DNA from: an uncultured Hyphomicrobiales bacterium
GTDB lineage: Bacteria > Pseudomonadota > Alphaproteobacteria > Rhizobiales > Devosiaceae
Reading direction: 5' to 3'
DNA length: 46,277 nt
NCBI GenBank assembly: GCA_903828145.1
Contig: CAIKKY010000003.1
Location: 1-46,277, forward strand
The first letter of the stretch is position 1. Each line of letters begins with the position of its first letter. The position numbers and the translations under genes are program-made. The notes beneath the pieces are model-generated. The model was given only the letters and a program-made list of their open reading frames with translations. It searched no databases and was not told where the DNA came from. Of the stretch, positions 25,727 through 36,465 are shown piece by piece.

Positions 25727-25898
25727 CGTACTGCTTTCCTCTTTCGTTCCGCCTGAGGTGGTCTCGCGCCGGTCGCCGGGCCGACTTATCAGCACTGGTA
25801 CGACCGCGCTTGCCAGAGGCACCCTCTGACGGGTAAACAAAGCCCGCTCTCGGCCAAGGCCGTGGTCATAGTCGACACTTGTCGGGAAAGTCAAACTG

Positions 25899-26333
25899 AT
25901 GCCCCTTCGCCGCTCGCTGCCCGTAGTAGCTGCCCTCGTGTTGGGGCTTTCGCTCTCGGCCTGTTCGGGCCTTAGCCTCGTTGAAAAGCGATCGCGCGGG
26001 TACGAACTGAACGAAGATGCGCTCAAGCAGATCAGGCCCGGCCAAAGCGCCGCGCTTGTTACCGCCGTGCTGGGCTCGCCCCAGGCGACCAATAGTTTCA
26101 CGACCGGCACCGCCTGGTACTATATCGGGGAAAACGTGTCGCAGACCGCCTTCGGTATGCAGCTGGCCAAGGACCGCACGGTGCTGGCGGTGTATTTCGA
26201 CAAAAACAACAAGGTGCTCGATACCGAGCGGCTTGGCGTGAAAGACGGCAAGGTGTTTGCCATCGATACAACGCGTACGCCGTCCTACGGTCAGGACCGC
26301 ACCTTCGTCGAATCAATCATTGCGAGTTTCTGA
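25899..26333 (+). CDS. bamE: Outer-membrane assembly lipoprotein BamE
   Basis: A 144-residue lipoprotein of the SmpA/OmlA family. The signal ends in the lipobox LSAC with C22 the lipidated residue. ALKQIRPGQSAALVTAVLGSP is the family core, and TAWYYIGE the conserved strand. It belongs to the Bam complex that folds outer-membrane beta-barrels. No strong ribosome binding site is visible before the ATG. A strong hairpin follows the gene. Confidence 0.93.
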   Translation: MPLRRSLPVVAALVLGLSLSACSGLSLVEKRSRGYELNEDALKQIRPGQSAALVTAVLGSPQATNSFTTGTAWYYIGENVSQTAFGMQLAKDRTVLAVYFDKNNKVLDTERLGVKDGKVFAIDTTRTPSYGQDRTFVESIIASF

Positions 26334-26347
26334 CGCGCAAATGCGCC

Positions 26348-26370
26348 TGAGCGGGGCCCTGCCCCGCTCA
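26348..26370. terminator. Shared hairpin between bamE and nusB
   Basis: TGAGCGGGGC (26348-26357) pairs exactly with GCCCCGCTCA (26361-26370) around a 3-nt loop. It lies between the convergent ends of bamE (26333) and nusB (26417). It is followed by TTGTG rather than a clean T-run, so its efficiency is uncertain. Confidence 0.5.
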
Positions 26371-26416
26371 TTGTGCTGCGCCGTGGCGGGACAATGTGCC
26401 GCTCTTTACGCGCCGT

Positions 26417-26911
26417 TCAGCGCTTTTCCTCATCATCCCGACCAGCGTCTTTGGCCAGTTTGTCGAGCACAGCATTGACCATGCGCGTGGCGTCCTCGGC
26501 ATAGAAGGCCTTGGCGACATCAACATATTCGGTGATGACGACGCGGGCCGGAATATCGCGGCGGCGCAGGAGTTCGAACGCTCCAGCGCGCAGCACGGCG
26601 CGCAGGGTCGCATCGATCCGGGCAATCGGCCAGCCGTCGATCAGCGCATTGTCGATGGCGGGGTCGATATCGGTCTGGGCGCGGATGACGCCGGTCAGGA
26701 TCTGCCGGAAGAAATCGGCGTCGGCGGGGAGATATTCCTCGCCCTCAATTTCGCGCGCGGTGTGCACGGCGCTGAACTGGCTCAGCGTATCTTCAAGGCT
26801 CTGGCGGCCCACGTCCATCTGGTAAAGCGCCTGAACGGCGGCCAGCCGGGCGGCTCCCCGCTGGTTGGCGGGGCGCAGTTCAAGCGGATTTCGGGATCGC
26901 GGCTCGGCCAT
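26417..26911 (-). CDS. nusB: Transcription antitermination factor NusB
   Basis: A 164-residue all-helical RNA-binding protein that acts with NusE in rRNA antitermination. AARLAAVQALYQMDV is the first helix, and ARIDATLRAVLRAGAFELL and PARVVITEYVDVAKAF are diagnostic. The ATG at 26911 begins MAEPRSRNPLEL; codons upstream to 26995 overlap no known motif. It follows nrdR directly, without the riboflavin genes often found between them. Confidence 0.95.
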   Translation of the reverse strand: MAEPRSRNPLELRPANQRGAARLAAVQALYQMDVGRQSLEDTLSQFSAVHTAREIEGEEYLPADADFFRQILTGVIRAQTDIDPAIDNALIDGWPIARIDATLRAVLRAGAFELLRRRDIPARVVITEYVDVAKAFYAEDATRMVNAVLDKLAKDAGRDDEEKR

Positions 26912-26966
26912 GGGCACTCGTGGTCCTTGTGGTAAAAAAGGCGTTCGGCCCAGCGGCCCGCCCGGA

Positions 26967-27440
26967 TCAGTCTTCAGCAGGGCCCTGCCCATCATGGCTC
27001 AGGTCGGCGAGAAACGAGCGGAAATCATCCGCCGCCGAGAAGTTCTTATACACCGATGCGAAGCGAACAAAGGCCACGTCATCAAGAAGCCTCAGCCCTT
27101 CCATGACGAATTCGCCGATCTGGTCGGAACTGACTTCACTTTCCCCCAAACTCTCGAGCTGCCGGACGACGCCTGAAATCATGCGTTCGACCCGATCCGG
27201 CTCGACATCGCGTTTTCTCAACGCTGTCATCACCGAGCGGGCGAGCTTGTCGCGGTCGAAAGGCACCTTGCGGCCCGACTTCTTGACCACCAGCAATTCG
27301 CGCAATTGCACGCGCTCGAAAGTGGTGAAGCGCCCGCCGCAATCGGGGCAGATGCGGCGCCGACGAATGGCGCTCGCATCATCGGTGGGGCGGCTGTCCT
27401 TCACCTGGGTGTCGGCATTGCCGCAATAGGGGCAGCGCAC
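26967..27440 (-). CDS. nrdR: Ribonucleotide reductase repressor NrdR
   Basis: A 157-residue regulator with an N-terminal zinc ribbon (C3-P-Y-C6 and C31-x2-C34 in [11 protein letters not shown]) and an ATP-cone domain ([20 protein letters not shown]). It senses dATP/ATP and represses ribonucleotide reductase genes. The start is GTG at 27440; family members begin with the same MRCPYCG. It is 4 nt downstream of the glyA stop on the same strand, giving the common glyA-nrdR order. Confidence 0.97.
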   Translation of the reverse strand: MRCPYCGNADTQVKDSRPTDDASAIRRRRICPDCGGRFTTFERVQLRELLVVKKSGRKVPFDRDKLARSVMTALRKRDVEPDRVERMISGVVRQLESLGESEVSSDQIGEFVMEGLRLLDDVAFVRFASVYKNFSAADDFRSFLADLSHDGQGPAED

Positions 27441-27444
27441 GCGG

Positions 27445-28746
27445 TCAGCCCTCGTAGATGGGGAAGCGTGACGTCAAGGCCACAACCTTGTCGCGCACGG
27501 CCGCTTCAAGCGCCCCATTATTGTCCTCGCCATTGGTCCGCAGCCCGTCGAGCACCTCAACGATGAGGCGCGCCACTTCGGCAAATTCGGCTTCACCGAA
27601 CCCGCGTGAGGTGGCCGCCGGGGTGCCGACGCGGATGCCGGAGGTGATCGCCGGCTTTTCGGGATCATTCGGTACGGCGTTCTTGTTGGTGGTGATAAAC
27701 GCGCGGCCGAGCGCCTGCTCCACGGCCTTGCCGGTGAGCCCCTTGGGGCGCAGATCCACCAGCATCAGATGGTTTTCCGTGCCGCCGGTGACGATATCGA
27801 CGCCACCCTTCAACAGCCCATCGGCCAGCACCTTGGCATTGGCCACGACCTGACGCGCATAGACCTTGAACTCGGGCTGGAGCGCCTCGTGGAAGGCCAC
27901 GGCCTTGGCCGCGATCACATGCATCAGCGGTCCGCCCTGGATGCCGGGGAAGATCGCCGAATTGACCTTTTTCGCAATGTCCTCATCGTTGGTGAGGATC
28001 ATGCCGCCACGCGGGCCGCGCAGGGTCTTGTGCGTGGTGGTCGTCGCCACATGGGCGTGCGGGAACGGGCTCGGGTAGACGCCGCCGGCCACGAGCCCGG
28101 CCACATGGGCCATGTCAACGAGCAGAATGGCGCCGACTTCATCGGCAATGGCGCGGAATTCCGCGAAATCGAGAATGCGCGAATAGGCCGAGAACCCGGC
28201 GACGATCAGCTTGGGGTGGTGCGCCTTGGCGAGGCTGCGCACTTCTTCCATGTCGATGCGGCCATCCTGCTTGCGCACGCCGTACTGGATGGCGTTGAAC
28301 CACTTGCCGGACTGGTTGGGCTTGGCGCCATGGGTCAGGTGCCCGCCGCCATCGAGGCTCATGCCCAAAATCGTATCGCCCGGCATGATCAGCGCCTGAT
28401 AGACGCCCTGATTGGCCTGCGAGCCCGAATTGGGCTGCACATTGGCGAACTGCACGCCAAACAGCTGCTTGGCCCGCTCAATGGCGAGAGTTTCGGCAAT
28501 ATCCACATACTGGCAGCCGCCATAGTAGCGCTTGCCCGGGTAGCCTTCAGCATATTTGTTGGTCATCACCGAGCCCTGCGCTTCAAGCACAGCGCGGGAC
28601 ACGATGTTTTCCGAAGCAATCAGCTCGATTTCGTGCTGCTGACGACCCAGTTCGAGCGCAATGGCCCTGGCGATTTCCGGATCGGTCTCGACAAGGCTGT
28701 TGGAAAAGAACTGCGGATAGAGCGGAAGGGGCGCGACTGCGCTCAT
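27445..28746 (-). CDS. glyA: Serine hydroxymethyltransferase
   Basis: A 433-residue PLP enzyme that interconverts serine and glycine while charging tetrahydrofolate with one-carbon units. K240 in [14 protein letters not shown] binds [31 protein letters not shown] and [13 protein letters not shown] are family signatures. The frame is open to 28800, but [14 protein letters not shown] at 28746 fits homologues. The 239-nt gap to the divergent parC shows no recognisable glycine riboswitch. Confidence 0.97.
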   Translation of the reverse strand: MSAVAPLPLYPQFFSNSLVETDPEIARAIALELGRQQHEIELIASENIVSRAVLEAQGSVMTNKYAEGYPGKRYYGGCQYVDIAETLAIERAKQLFGVQFANVQPNSGSQANQGVYQALIMPGDTILGMSLDGGGHLTHGAKPNQSGKWFNAIQYGVRKQDGRIDMEEVRSLAKAHHPKLIVAGFSAYSRILDFAEFRAIADEVGAILLVDMAHVAGLVAGGVYPSPFPHAHVATTTTHKTLRGPRGGMILTNDEDIAKKVNSAIFPGIQGGPLMHVIAAKAVAFHEALQPEFKVYARQVVANAKVLADGLLKGGVDIVTGGTENHLMLVDLRPKGLTGKAVEQALGRAFITTNKNAVPNDPEKPAITSGIRVGTPAATSRGFGEAEFAEVARLIVEVLDGLRTNGEDNNGALEAAVRDKVVALTSRFPIYEG

Positions 28747-28985
28747 GGGCGTCTCCCAGGGTTGGGGCGTGATGGGATGATCGGGCGGAGCCCTTAGCAC
28801 GGGATTGCCAGTGAATCCAAGTCAGACAACACGGGCGCATGTCTCCCCTGCCCGCCGGGCAGGCCTGCTGCGCAGCCCCTGATCCCTGCCCCACAATCCC
28901 GTAATCTTCCCCCGCCTCGGGGGCGCAAAGCCGATGTGCTAAGCGCTATGGTGCGCGAATTGATTCGTACTGGAAGCCTTGGCCC

Positions 28986-31250
28986 ATGACCAAAGATACC
29001 CTCACGCCGCCCGCTGAAGACAATCGGGTGGTGGATCTGCGCGAAGCGCTTGAGGAACGGTATCTGTCCTACGCGCTTTCGACCATCACCCAGCGGGCCC
29101 TGCCCGACGCGCGCGACGGGCTGAAGCCGGTGCATCGGCGCATTCTGCACGCCATGCGGCTTTTGCGGCTTGACCCCAAGGGCGCGTACAAGAAATCGGC
29201 CAAGGTGGTGGGCGATGTGATCGGCGGACTGCATCCGCACGGCGACCAATCGGTCTATGATGCGCTGGTGCGCCTCGCGCAGGATTTCGCCATGCGCTAC
29301 CCGCTGGTCGATGGGCAGGGCAATTTCGGCAATATCGATGGCGATAGCGCCGCCGCCTATCGCTACACCGAAGCCAAGATGACCGATGTCGCGACCCGCC
29401 TGCTTGAGGGTCTCAATGACGACGCGGTGGATTTCAAAGCCACCTATGATGGCACCGCCGAAGAGCCCGTGGTGCTGCCGGCCAATTTCCCCAATCTCCT
29501 CGCCAATGGCTCACAGGGGATTGCGGTGGGCATGGCGACCTCGGTGCCGCCCCATAATGTGAGCGAAATCTGCGATGCAGCACTCCACCTCATTCTCAAC
29601 CCCTCAGCGCCGGTCGCAGACCTGTTGCAGTTCATTCCGGGCCCGGATTTTCCGACCGGCGGGGTGCTGGTTGAACAGGCGGGTGCCATCCGCACGGCCT
29701 ATGAGACGGGGCGCGGTTCCTTCCGCCTCCGCGCCAGCTGGGTGCGCGAGGACAAGGGACGCGGCGTCTACCAGATCGTCGTCACCGAAATGCCCTATGG
29801 GGTGCAGAAGGGCAAACTGGTCGAAAAGATCGCCGAGCTGCTGCTCGCGAAAAAGCTGCCGCTGCTTAAGGATATCCGCGACGAAAGCGCCGATGATGTG
29901 CGCCTTGTCATCGAGCCGCGCGCCGGGACGGTTGATCCCGCCATCCTGATGGAACAGCTTTACAAGCTGACCGATCTCGAGCAGCGTATTCCGCTTAATC
30001 TCAATGTGCTCGACAAGGGCATCGTGCCCAAGGTGATGAGCCTCAAAGAGGCGATCGTCGCCTGGCTCGATCACCGCAAGGACGTGCTGGTGCGGCGCTC
30101 GCGCAACCGGCTCCGCGATATAGCGACGCGGCTTGAAGTGCTCGATGGCTATATCATCGCCTATCTCAACCTCGATGAGGTGATCCGCATCATCCGCGAG
30201 GAGGATGACGCGAAAGTCTCGCTGATGGCGACGTTCGGGCTCACCGACAACCAGGCTGAGGCGATCCTCAACATGCGGTTGCGCTCGTTGCGCAAGCTGG
30301 AAGAAATCGAACTCCGGCGCGAGCATGATGCGCTGTCGAAGGAAAAGATCGAGCTGGATACGCTGCTCGCCTCCGAGCCTCGCCAGTGGGGTGAAATCAC
30401 CAAGCAGATCAGGGATCTGAAGGCCGCCTTCCCGGCCTTTGGCGCGGACGGCAAGCCGCACCCGCGCTGGGGTCGCCGCACGCGCTTTGGCGAAGCATCC
30501 GATGTCGATGCCGACGAAATCGAATCCCAGATGATCGAAAAGGAACCGATCACGGTCATCCTGTCGGAAAAAGGCTGGGTCCGCGCCATGAAGGGCCACA
30601 CCAGCGAGATCGACGAAAAGAGCTTCAAGACCGGCGACCGGCTGAAGCTGTCGGTTCACGCCCAGACCACCGACAAGCTGCTGCTGCTGACGACGGGCGG
30701 CAAGGTCTTCACCCTCCAGGGCGACAAGCTGCCGGGTGGCCGCAGCCAGGGCGAGCCGGTGCGGCTGATGATCGATATCGACGAGGGCCAGGACATCATC
30801 GATCTGTTTGTGCACCGCCCCGGCGCCAAGCGGCTCATCGCCTCACGCAAGGGCGATGGCTTCGTGGTGAGCGAGGATGAGTTGATCGCCCTGACCCGCA
30901 AGGGCAAGCAGGTGCTCAACGTCTCGGCCACCGAAGAGGCGAAGGCCCTTGTCCCCGTTGAAGGCGACATGGTTGCGGTGGTCGGCGAAAACCGCAAGCT
31001 CCTCGTCTTTGCGGTGAGCGAGCTGCCCGAAATGACGCGCGGCAAAGGGGTGCGGCTACAAAAATACAAGGATGGCGGGCTTTCCGACATCAAAACCTTC
31101 TCGGCGCTGAGCGGGCTTGTCTGGTCGGATAGTTCGGGCCGCAGTTTCGTGCGGCCGCTGACCGAACTGGCCGAATGGCAGGGCGAACGGGCAAGCGCCG
31201 GGCGAACCGTGCCGGCGGGCTTCCCGCGCAACAACCGCTTCGTGGGATAG
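28986..31250 (+). CDS. parC: DNA topoisomerase IV subunit A
   Basis: A 754-residue type IIA topoisomerase subunit for decatenating chromosomes. The breakage-reunion domain has [18 protein letters not shown] and the catalytic Y127 in YRYTEAK. The C-terminal half has beta-pinwheel repeats (such as RMIDIDEGQ-like and [19 protein letters not shown]). Its quinolone-region residues are Q88 and D92 in [10 protein letters not shown], where E. coli ParC has Ser80 and Glu84; the related Gln is usual for alphaproteobacteria. The gene ends 2 nt from the convergent bpt. Confidence 0.96.
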   Translation: MTKDTLTPPAEDNRVVDLREALEERYLSYALSTITQRALPDARDGLKPVHRRILHAMRLLRLDPKGAYKKSAKVVGDVIGGLHPHGDQSVYDALVRLAQDFAMRYPLVDGQGNFGNIDGDSAAAYRYTEAKMTDVATRLLEGLNDDAVDFKATYDGTAEEPVVLPANFPNLLANGSQGIAVGMATSVPPHNVSEICDAALHLILNPSAPVADLLQFIPGPDFPTGGVLVEQAGAIRTAYETGRGSFRLRASWVREDKGRGVYQIVVTEMPYGVQKGKLVEKIAELLLAKKLPLLKDIRDESADDVRLVIEPRAGTVDPAILMEQLYKLTDLEQRIPLNLNVLDKGIVPKVMSLKEAIVAWLDHRKDVLVRRSRNRLRDIATRLEVLDGYIIAYLNLDEVIRIIREEDDAKVSLMATFGLTDNQAEAILNMRLRSLRKLEEIELRREHDALSKEKIELDTLLASEPRQWGEITKQIRDLKAAFPAFGADGKPHPRWGRRTRFGEASDVDADEIESQMIEKEPITVILSEKGWVRAMKGHTSEIDEKSFKTGDRLKLSVHAQTTDKLLLLTTGGKVFTLQGDKLPGGRSQGEPVRLMIDIDEGQDIIDLFVHRPGAKRLIASRKGDGFVVSEDELIALTRKGKQVLNVSATEEAKALVPVEGDMVAVVGENRKLLVFAVSELPEMTRGKGVRLQKYKDGGLSDIKTFSALSGLVWSDSSGRSFVRPLTELAEWQGERASAGRTVPAGFPRNNRFVG

Positions 31251-31252
31251 GC

Positions 31253-31993
31253 TTACATCTCTTCGGGGTCGATGCGGCGCCAGCCGAGCGGCCCGCGCTG
31301 GACCTCAAGGGGGTGGTAATTCCCCTTGTAGGCCATTTTGGGCGAGTTCTTCACCCAATAGCCGAGATAGACATAGCTGAGCCCGGCGAGCCGGACCTGC
31401 TCGATATGATCGAGGATCAGGTAATTGCCCAGGCCCCGGCGCTCGAGACCGGGCTCGTAGAAGCTGTAGACCATGGAGAGCCCGTCGGGCATCACATCGG
31501 TCAGCGCCACGGCAATGAGCGGCGTGCCGGGTTCGGTGGTGAGACGATATTCGACCAGCACGGTCTGCACCGGGGTATCTTCCACCATGTATTCATAATC
31601 GACGGCCGTCATCTGCGTCATGCCGCCATCGGCGTGGCGGCTATCGAGATAGCGCTTGAACAGCGCATATTGCTCGGCGGTCGCCTTGGGCTCGCAGACG
31701 GTGACGCTGATATCGGCATTCTTGTGGAGCACGCGGCGGAAGCGCGCCGAGGGCGTGAAGTCTCTGGCCACGATGCGGACGGACTGGCAGGCCGCGCATC
31801 CCTCGCAGGCCGGGCGATAGATCAGGTTCTGGCTGCGGCGGAAGCCGTTGTCGGACAAGAGCGCATGCAGGCTCGACGCCCGCTTGCCGCCGAGGTGCGT
31901 GAAGAGCTTCCGCTCCTCTTTGCCGGGCAGATAGGGGCACGGCATGGGTGCCGTCAGAAAAAGCTGGGTATTGTCCGGCGTCTGATCGGTCAT
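31253..31993 (-). CDS. bpt: Aspartate/glutamate leucyltransferase (Ate/Bpt family)
   Basis: A 246-residue aminoacyl-tRNA-protein transferase of the bacterial Bpt type, which adds Leu to N-terminal Asp or Glu and marks proteins for ClpAP (N-degron pathway). The N-domain has CPYLPGKEERKLFTHL and the Cys pairs of YRPACEGCAACQSVR. The C-domain has DGLSMVYSFYEP, RGLGNYLILDHIEQ and YLGYWVKNSPKMAYKGNY. It lies with the RDD and hemB genes, a conserved alphaproteobacterial order. Confidence 0.94.
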   Translation of the reverse strand: MTDQTPDNTQLFLTAPMPCPYLPGKEERKLFTHLGGKRASSLHALLSDNGFRRSQNLIYRPACEGCAACQSVRIVARDFTPSARFRRVLHKNADISVTVCEPKATAEQYALFKRYLDSRHADGGMTQMTAVDYEYMVEDTPVQTVLVEYRLTTEPGTPLIAVALTDVMPDGLSMVYSFYEPGLERRGLGNYLILDHIEQVRLAGLSYVYLGYWVKNSPKMAYKGNYHPLEVQRGPLGWRRIDPEEM

Positions 31994-32055
31994 CAGGCCC
32001 TCTTGGCTACGGCACCGAGTTTAGTCATCGCCAAGTGCCGCGGCAATGCTTTCAA

Positions 32056-32541
32056 TCAGAGCGCACCGCGCGCAACCCGGCCCCAGTGGCTCTCCATCGG
32101 CGAGCGCCGGACCATCAACGTGCCAGTCACAAGATCGTGCAGCGTCTGGCGGTGCGGCGTGAACAGCACAACAACGACGATCACCGGCCAAGCGATCCAG
32201 ACCGTCACCCAAAACAGCAGCGGGTGAATGAGAATACGCCAGCCATTGAGCGGGCGGCCCCGCGCCGGGGTCAGGATCAGATCGATCGCCCGCATACCCA
32301 GCGTGGCCCGCGCGGGCGAACCGAGGGTCGCCGCGTAATAGAGCACGATCGCCAAAGGCAGCGCGATGGGCAGCGCCACCCACAAAAGCCCGAAGCTGAA
32401 AAACCCGCCGATCACGCCCACCACCATCACGGCGAAGGTGATGAGCGAGAGCATCACAAGATCAATGAGATAGGCAAGCGGACGGCGGATCAGAATACCG
32501 TCGAAAAGCTCAGGACTGGATTGGGGATCGGGCAACATCAT
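32056..32541 (-). CDS. RDD-family integral membrane protein
   Basis: A 161-residue protein with an Arg-Asp element near the first helix (RRPLAYLIDLVMLS) and three to four transmembrane helices, followed by GMRAIDLILTPARG and the terminal HDLVTGTLMVRR, all RDD hallmarks. Its transport or signalling role is unknown. GGAGGG 7 nt before the ATG at 32541 (the first of two adjacent ATGs) rules out the in-frame start at 32568. It lies between hemB and bpt. Confidence 0.88.
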   Translation of the reverse strand: MMLPDPQSSPELFDGILIRRPLAYLIDLVMLSLITFAVMVVGVIGGFFSFGLLWVALPIALPLAIVLYYAATLGSPARATLGMRAIDLILTPARGRPLNGWRILIHPLLFWVTVWIAWPVIVVVVLFTPHRQTLHDLVTGTLMVRRSPMESHWGRVARGAL

Positions 32542-32632
32542 GTCAGCGCCCTCCACAAGCGCAGTCAAAAGATGGCGTGTCCTTGCGCCTGTGCAAGGGC
32601 ATCATCCGCCCTGCCCTCAAAAAACACTGCAC

Positions 32633-33673
<1,041 letters not shown>

Positions 33674-33757
33674 CTATCAGGGGGCGACAAGGCTCGCCAA
33701 GCGGGTTGTCGCGACGGGCGCGACCCGGTATTCACCTCAGCGTCACCGGAGGCCGAG

Positions 33758-34141
33758 ATGGATTTTCGCAGCGAGTTCGCGAGCCGCACCCTGAGAATAG
33801 TCGCCATTGTCGCGCTGCTCCTCGGGCTCAGCGATGCATCGCAACTGCTTGGGGTCTCGAGCGGGGCGCAAAGCCCAATTGAAATCCTCGGGCCGGCCGG
33901 GTTCGCCTATCTCACAGCCTTTTCCATCGCGCAGCTGTTTGCATCCGTGGGGCTGTGGATGCGGGCGAGCTGGGGGGCGGTGCTGCTTGGGGCCGCAACT
34001 GCGGTCGAACTGCTGCTGTTCGTCACCGGTAGCCCGGATGTAAAAATCGGTATCATCGGGTTCATCGTCCGGCTGGGGCTGCTGATCAGCGTTGCTGCCC
34101 TGTTGTTCCTCAGTTTCCGCAACCGAACAACGCATGAGTAA
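33758..34141 (+). CDS. Small four-helix membrane protein (DUF6163-like)
   Basis: A 127-residue protein with about four transmembrane helices (residues 14-30, 40-62, 68-88 and 95-118). I take it as the small membrane family that sits between hemB and ldtR in Hyphomicrobiales (DUF6163), by position and pattern rather than motif; the function is unknown. GGAGG lies 5 nt before the ATG at 33758, so a longer frame to 33593 over hemB is not used. The stop codon lies inside an inverted repeat. Confidence 0.7.
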   Translation: MDFRSEFASRTLRIVAIVALLLGLSDASQLLGVSSGAQSPIEILGPAGFAYLTAFSIAQLFASVGLWMRASWGAVLLGAATAVELLLFVTGSPDVKIGIIGFIVRLGLLISVAALLFLSFRNRTTHE

Positions 34142-34159
34142 AGTGCTGTAAGACTTTAC
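34138..34159. promoter_or_regulatory. Inverted repeat upstream of ldtR
   Basis: GTAAAGT (34138-34144) and ACTTTAC (34153-34159) are exact complements around 8 nt. The repeat overlaps the stop of the membrane-protein gene and lies about 170 nt before ldtR in an AT-rich 188-nt gap. It could be an operator for LdtR itself or a weak terminator; no T-run follows. Confidence 0.4.
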
Positions 34160-34329
34160 TTAGGTTACAATTTGATGAGCACTGGTTACGGTCTGTAAAG
34201 CCAAAATCCCGAACTTTGGCAGTAACGCGGTTTTAAGCCTGTCTATTAAGGTCACCTTATTTCGCCCTACGTATTTTGTCTGCATTAGACGCGAGAAAAT
34301 CGCGCAAAACGACAGACAGTGAGGCAGAA

Positions 34330-34836
34330 ATGGCAACCAAAATGAACACCGCAGAAGCGGTTACGCCCGACGCGGGCGGTTTGAAGCCGCTTTATCTTGA
34401 AGCGGTTTCGCGCGTCGAACGGCTGCATCGGCGGCTGCTTGATCTCATCAAAGACGAATTCGATCGCATGGGGTGGGATGATATCAACCCGGTGCAGGCG
34501 CTTTTGATGTTCAACATCGGTGGCGCTGAGATGACGGCGGGCGAGTTGCGCTCGCGCGGCTATTATCTCGGCTCGAACGTCTCGTATAATCTCAAGAAGC
34601 TGGTTGAGACCGGCTATATCTTCCAGGAACGGTCGCGCGCTGACCGGCGCTCGGTGCGCATCCGACTCACCCCCAAGGGCGAGGAAGTGGCCGAAGTCAT
34701 CGACGAACTCTATGACCGGCACCTTAAATCCATCGACAAGGTGGGCGGGCTCGACGGTGACAGTTTCGAGCATCTCAACAAGGCGCTCGGCCGGCTGGAG
34801 CGCTTCTGGGTGGACCAGATCCTCTATAAGCTTTGA
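34330..34836 (+). CDS. ldtR: MarR-type regulator LdtR
   Basis: A 168-residue winged-helix regulator. The DNA-binding region shows ELRSRGYYLGSNVSYNLKKL and the wing QERSRADRRSVRIRLTPKG. The length and sequence fit LdtR, which in Liberibacter and rhizobia activates the L,D-transpeptidase gene and stress tolerance and binds benzbromarone-like ligands. GAGG lies 5 nt before the ATG at 34330; an in-frame TTG at 34276 is less likely. A terminator ends it before the next gene. Confidence 0.9.
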   Translation: MATKMNTAEAVTPDAGGLKPLYLEAVSRVERLHRRLLDLIKDEFDRMGWDDINPVQALLMFNIGGAEMTAGELRSRGYYLGSNVSYNLKKLVETGYIFQERSRADRRSVRIRLTPKGEEVAEVIDELYDRHLKSIDKVGGLDGDSFEHLNKALGRLERFWVDQILYKL

Positions 34837-34858
34837 GCTGAGACCGCTCCCGTTTCAA

Positions 34859-34890
34859 AAAGGCGTCGGATCTTCCGGCGCCTTTCTTAT
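34859..34890 (+). terminator. Intrinsic terminator of ldtR
   Basis: AAAGGCGTCGGA (34859-34870) pairs with TCCGGCGCCTTT (34874-34885) with one G-U pair and a 3-nt loop, followed by CTTAT. It lies 23 nt after the ldtR stop. So ldtR and the following transpeptidase gene need separate promoters. Confidence 0.75.
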
Positions 34891-35062
34891 TTCGGCCAGA
34901 AAGTTCAGGCGAAATAGGCAATCGGATCGAGTCTCCCCGCGCCATGGCGGCAGAAACGGCGTAAACGCGTTGAAGAGCGTTTGTGCCACAGCGCAAGGGT
35001 GATATGAGGTCCGGCGATAGGGGTTTTCCGGGCACGGCCCGGGTTCGGCAGCGGGTGATCGG

Positions 35063-36331
35063 ATGCGACTGAATCGACGGGGGTTCCTCACCGGCGCAGC
35101 GGGTGCGGCGGCGGGATTGGCCTTGCCACACGCCGCTGCGGCTGAAGACGATAGCTTCTGGGATATCTTCAATCGCGACGCCGCGCTCAAAGGCGTCGAC
35201 AAAGAAGGGGCCACGGCCACCGCGAAGACGCTGGTGGATTCGATCGAGCCCATCCTGTCGTTCGACACGGCCTATAATCTCCAGCTCGCCATCCAGAATT
35301 ACGAGGCCTTCGTTGCGGCGCGCGGCAGCTGGGATCTGCCCTCGCGCGATACGTTCGGGCTGAAGCTCGGCGACTCGCGCCGGGCCGTCGCGGCGCTCAA
35401 AAAGCGCCTGATGATCAACGGCGACATGACGCTTGAAAAGAAGGTCAATGACAGCTTTGACGAAAAGCTGGACGCCGGGGTGCGGCTGTTTCAGGCGCGC
35501 CACGGGCTGCAGATCAACGGGCAGGTCGATGAGGCGACGTTCTACGCGCTCTCGGTGCCGACGGATTACCGGCTCAACCAGCTCAAGCTCAATGCCCAGC
35601 GTGTCGAGCAATGGGCGACGGCCCTCACCGATCGCTATGTGGTGGTGAACATTCCCGCGGCAACGATTGAGGCGGTTGAAGCCTCGCAGGTGGCACAGCG
35701 GCACGTGGCCGTGGTCGGCAAGGTTGATCGGGCGACCCCAATCCTCAATTCCAAGATCCATCAGGTGAAGTTCAACCCGTACTGGACGGTGCCGAAAAGC
35801 ATCATCCAGAAGGATCTGATCCGCTACATGAACGAGGATCCGGAATACCTGACGAAATTCCGCATCCATATTTTCGACGGCAAGGGCAATGAAGTCCAGG
35901 CGACCCAAATCGACTGGTCGACCAATGACGCGGTGAATTACAACTTTCGCCAGGAGCCCGGTGCCGAAAACTCGATGGGCCACTGCAAGATCGACTTCTA
36001 CAACAAGTATGATGTCTATCTGCATGACACCCCGCAGAAGGCGCTGTTCGACGAGAACGCCCGGTTCCATTCGTCGGGCTGTGTGCGCGTCAATCAAATC
36101 GACAAGCTCGCAGCCTGGCTGTTGCGCGACAACAAGAAGGGTCCGTGGGACCTCGGCACCGTGCAGGCCACGTTTGAATCGAACCAGAGCCTCGAGGTGC
36201 CCCTCGATACCCAGGTGCCGATCCACACCACCTACATCACAGCCTGGGCCAACCGGCTCGGCACGGTGAGTTTCCGCGACGACGTGTACCAGTACGACGC
36301 GGCCAATATCATCAGCTTCAGCGACACCTGA
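35063..36331 (+). CDS. Tat-exported L,D-transpeptidase, YcbB type
   Basis: A 422-residue peptidoglycan cross-linking enzyme. A twin-arginine signal (MRLNRRGFLTGAAG) precedes an AAAAE cleavage region. A peptidoglycan-binding domain spans about residues 100-170 (RLFQARHGLQINGQVDEATF), followed by the YkuD catalytic domain. Its motif is F-H336-S-S-G-C340-V-R-V, the SSGC variant of YcbB enzymes, with C340 the nucleophile. It makes 3-3 crosslinks or attaches proteins to peptidoglycan. It lies downstream of ldtR, whose product is known to control this type of gene. A frame on the other strand covering this gene is a shadow. Confidence 0.93.
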   Translation: MRLNRRGFLTGAAGAAAGLALPHAAAAEDDSFWDIFNRDAALKGVDKEGATATAKTLVDSIEPILSFDTAYNLQLAIQNYEAFVAARGSWDLPSRDTFGLKLGDSRRAVAALKKRLMINGDMTLEKKVNDSFDEKLDAGVRLFQARHGLQINGQVDEATFYALSVPTDYRLNQLKLNAQRVEQWATALTDRYVVVNIPAATIEAVEASQVAQRHVAVVGKVDRATPILNSKIHQVKFNPYWTVPKSIIQKDLIRYMNEDPEYLTKFRIHIFDGKGNEVQATQIDWSTNDAVNYNFRQEPGAENSMGHCKIDFYNKYDVYLHDTPQKALFDENARFHSSGCVRVNQIDKLAAWLLRDNKKGPWDLGTVQATFESNQSLEVPLDTQVPIHTTYITAWANRLGTVSFRDDVYQYDAANIISFSDT

Positions 36332-36465
36332 CCGGGGCTCAGCCCCGCTCGGCGGTGACGGATGACAGCAGTGGTCTAAAATATAGTTATTTATACGTAT
36401 ATTTGTTGACTTTTCCTGTGCGTGAGAACACTTAATCGGCGAAACGTCACCGATAGTTCTGTCCC

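Noticed and set aside
28747-28985. Glycine riboswitch in front of glyA
   Set aside because: No paired aptamer-like conserved core could be recognised by eye; a covariance-model search would be decisive.
29604-30815. 403-codon leftward frame over parC
   Set aside because: Antisense to a complete topoisomerase gene.
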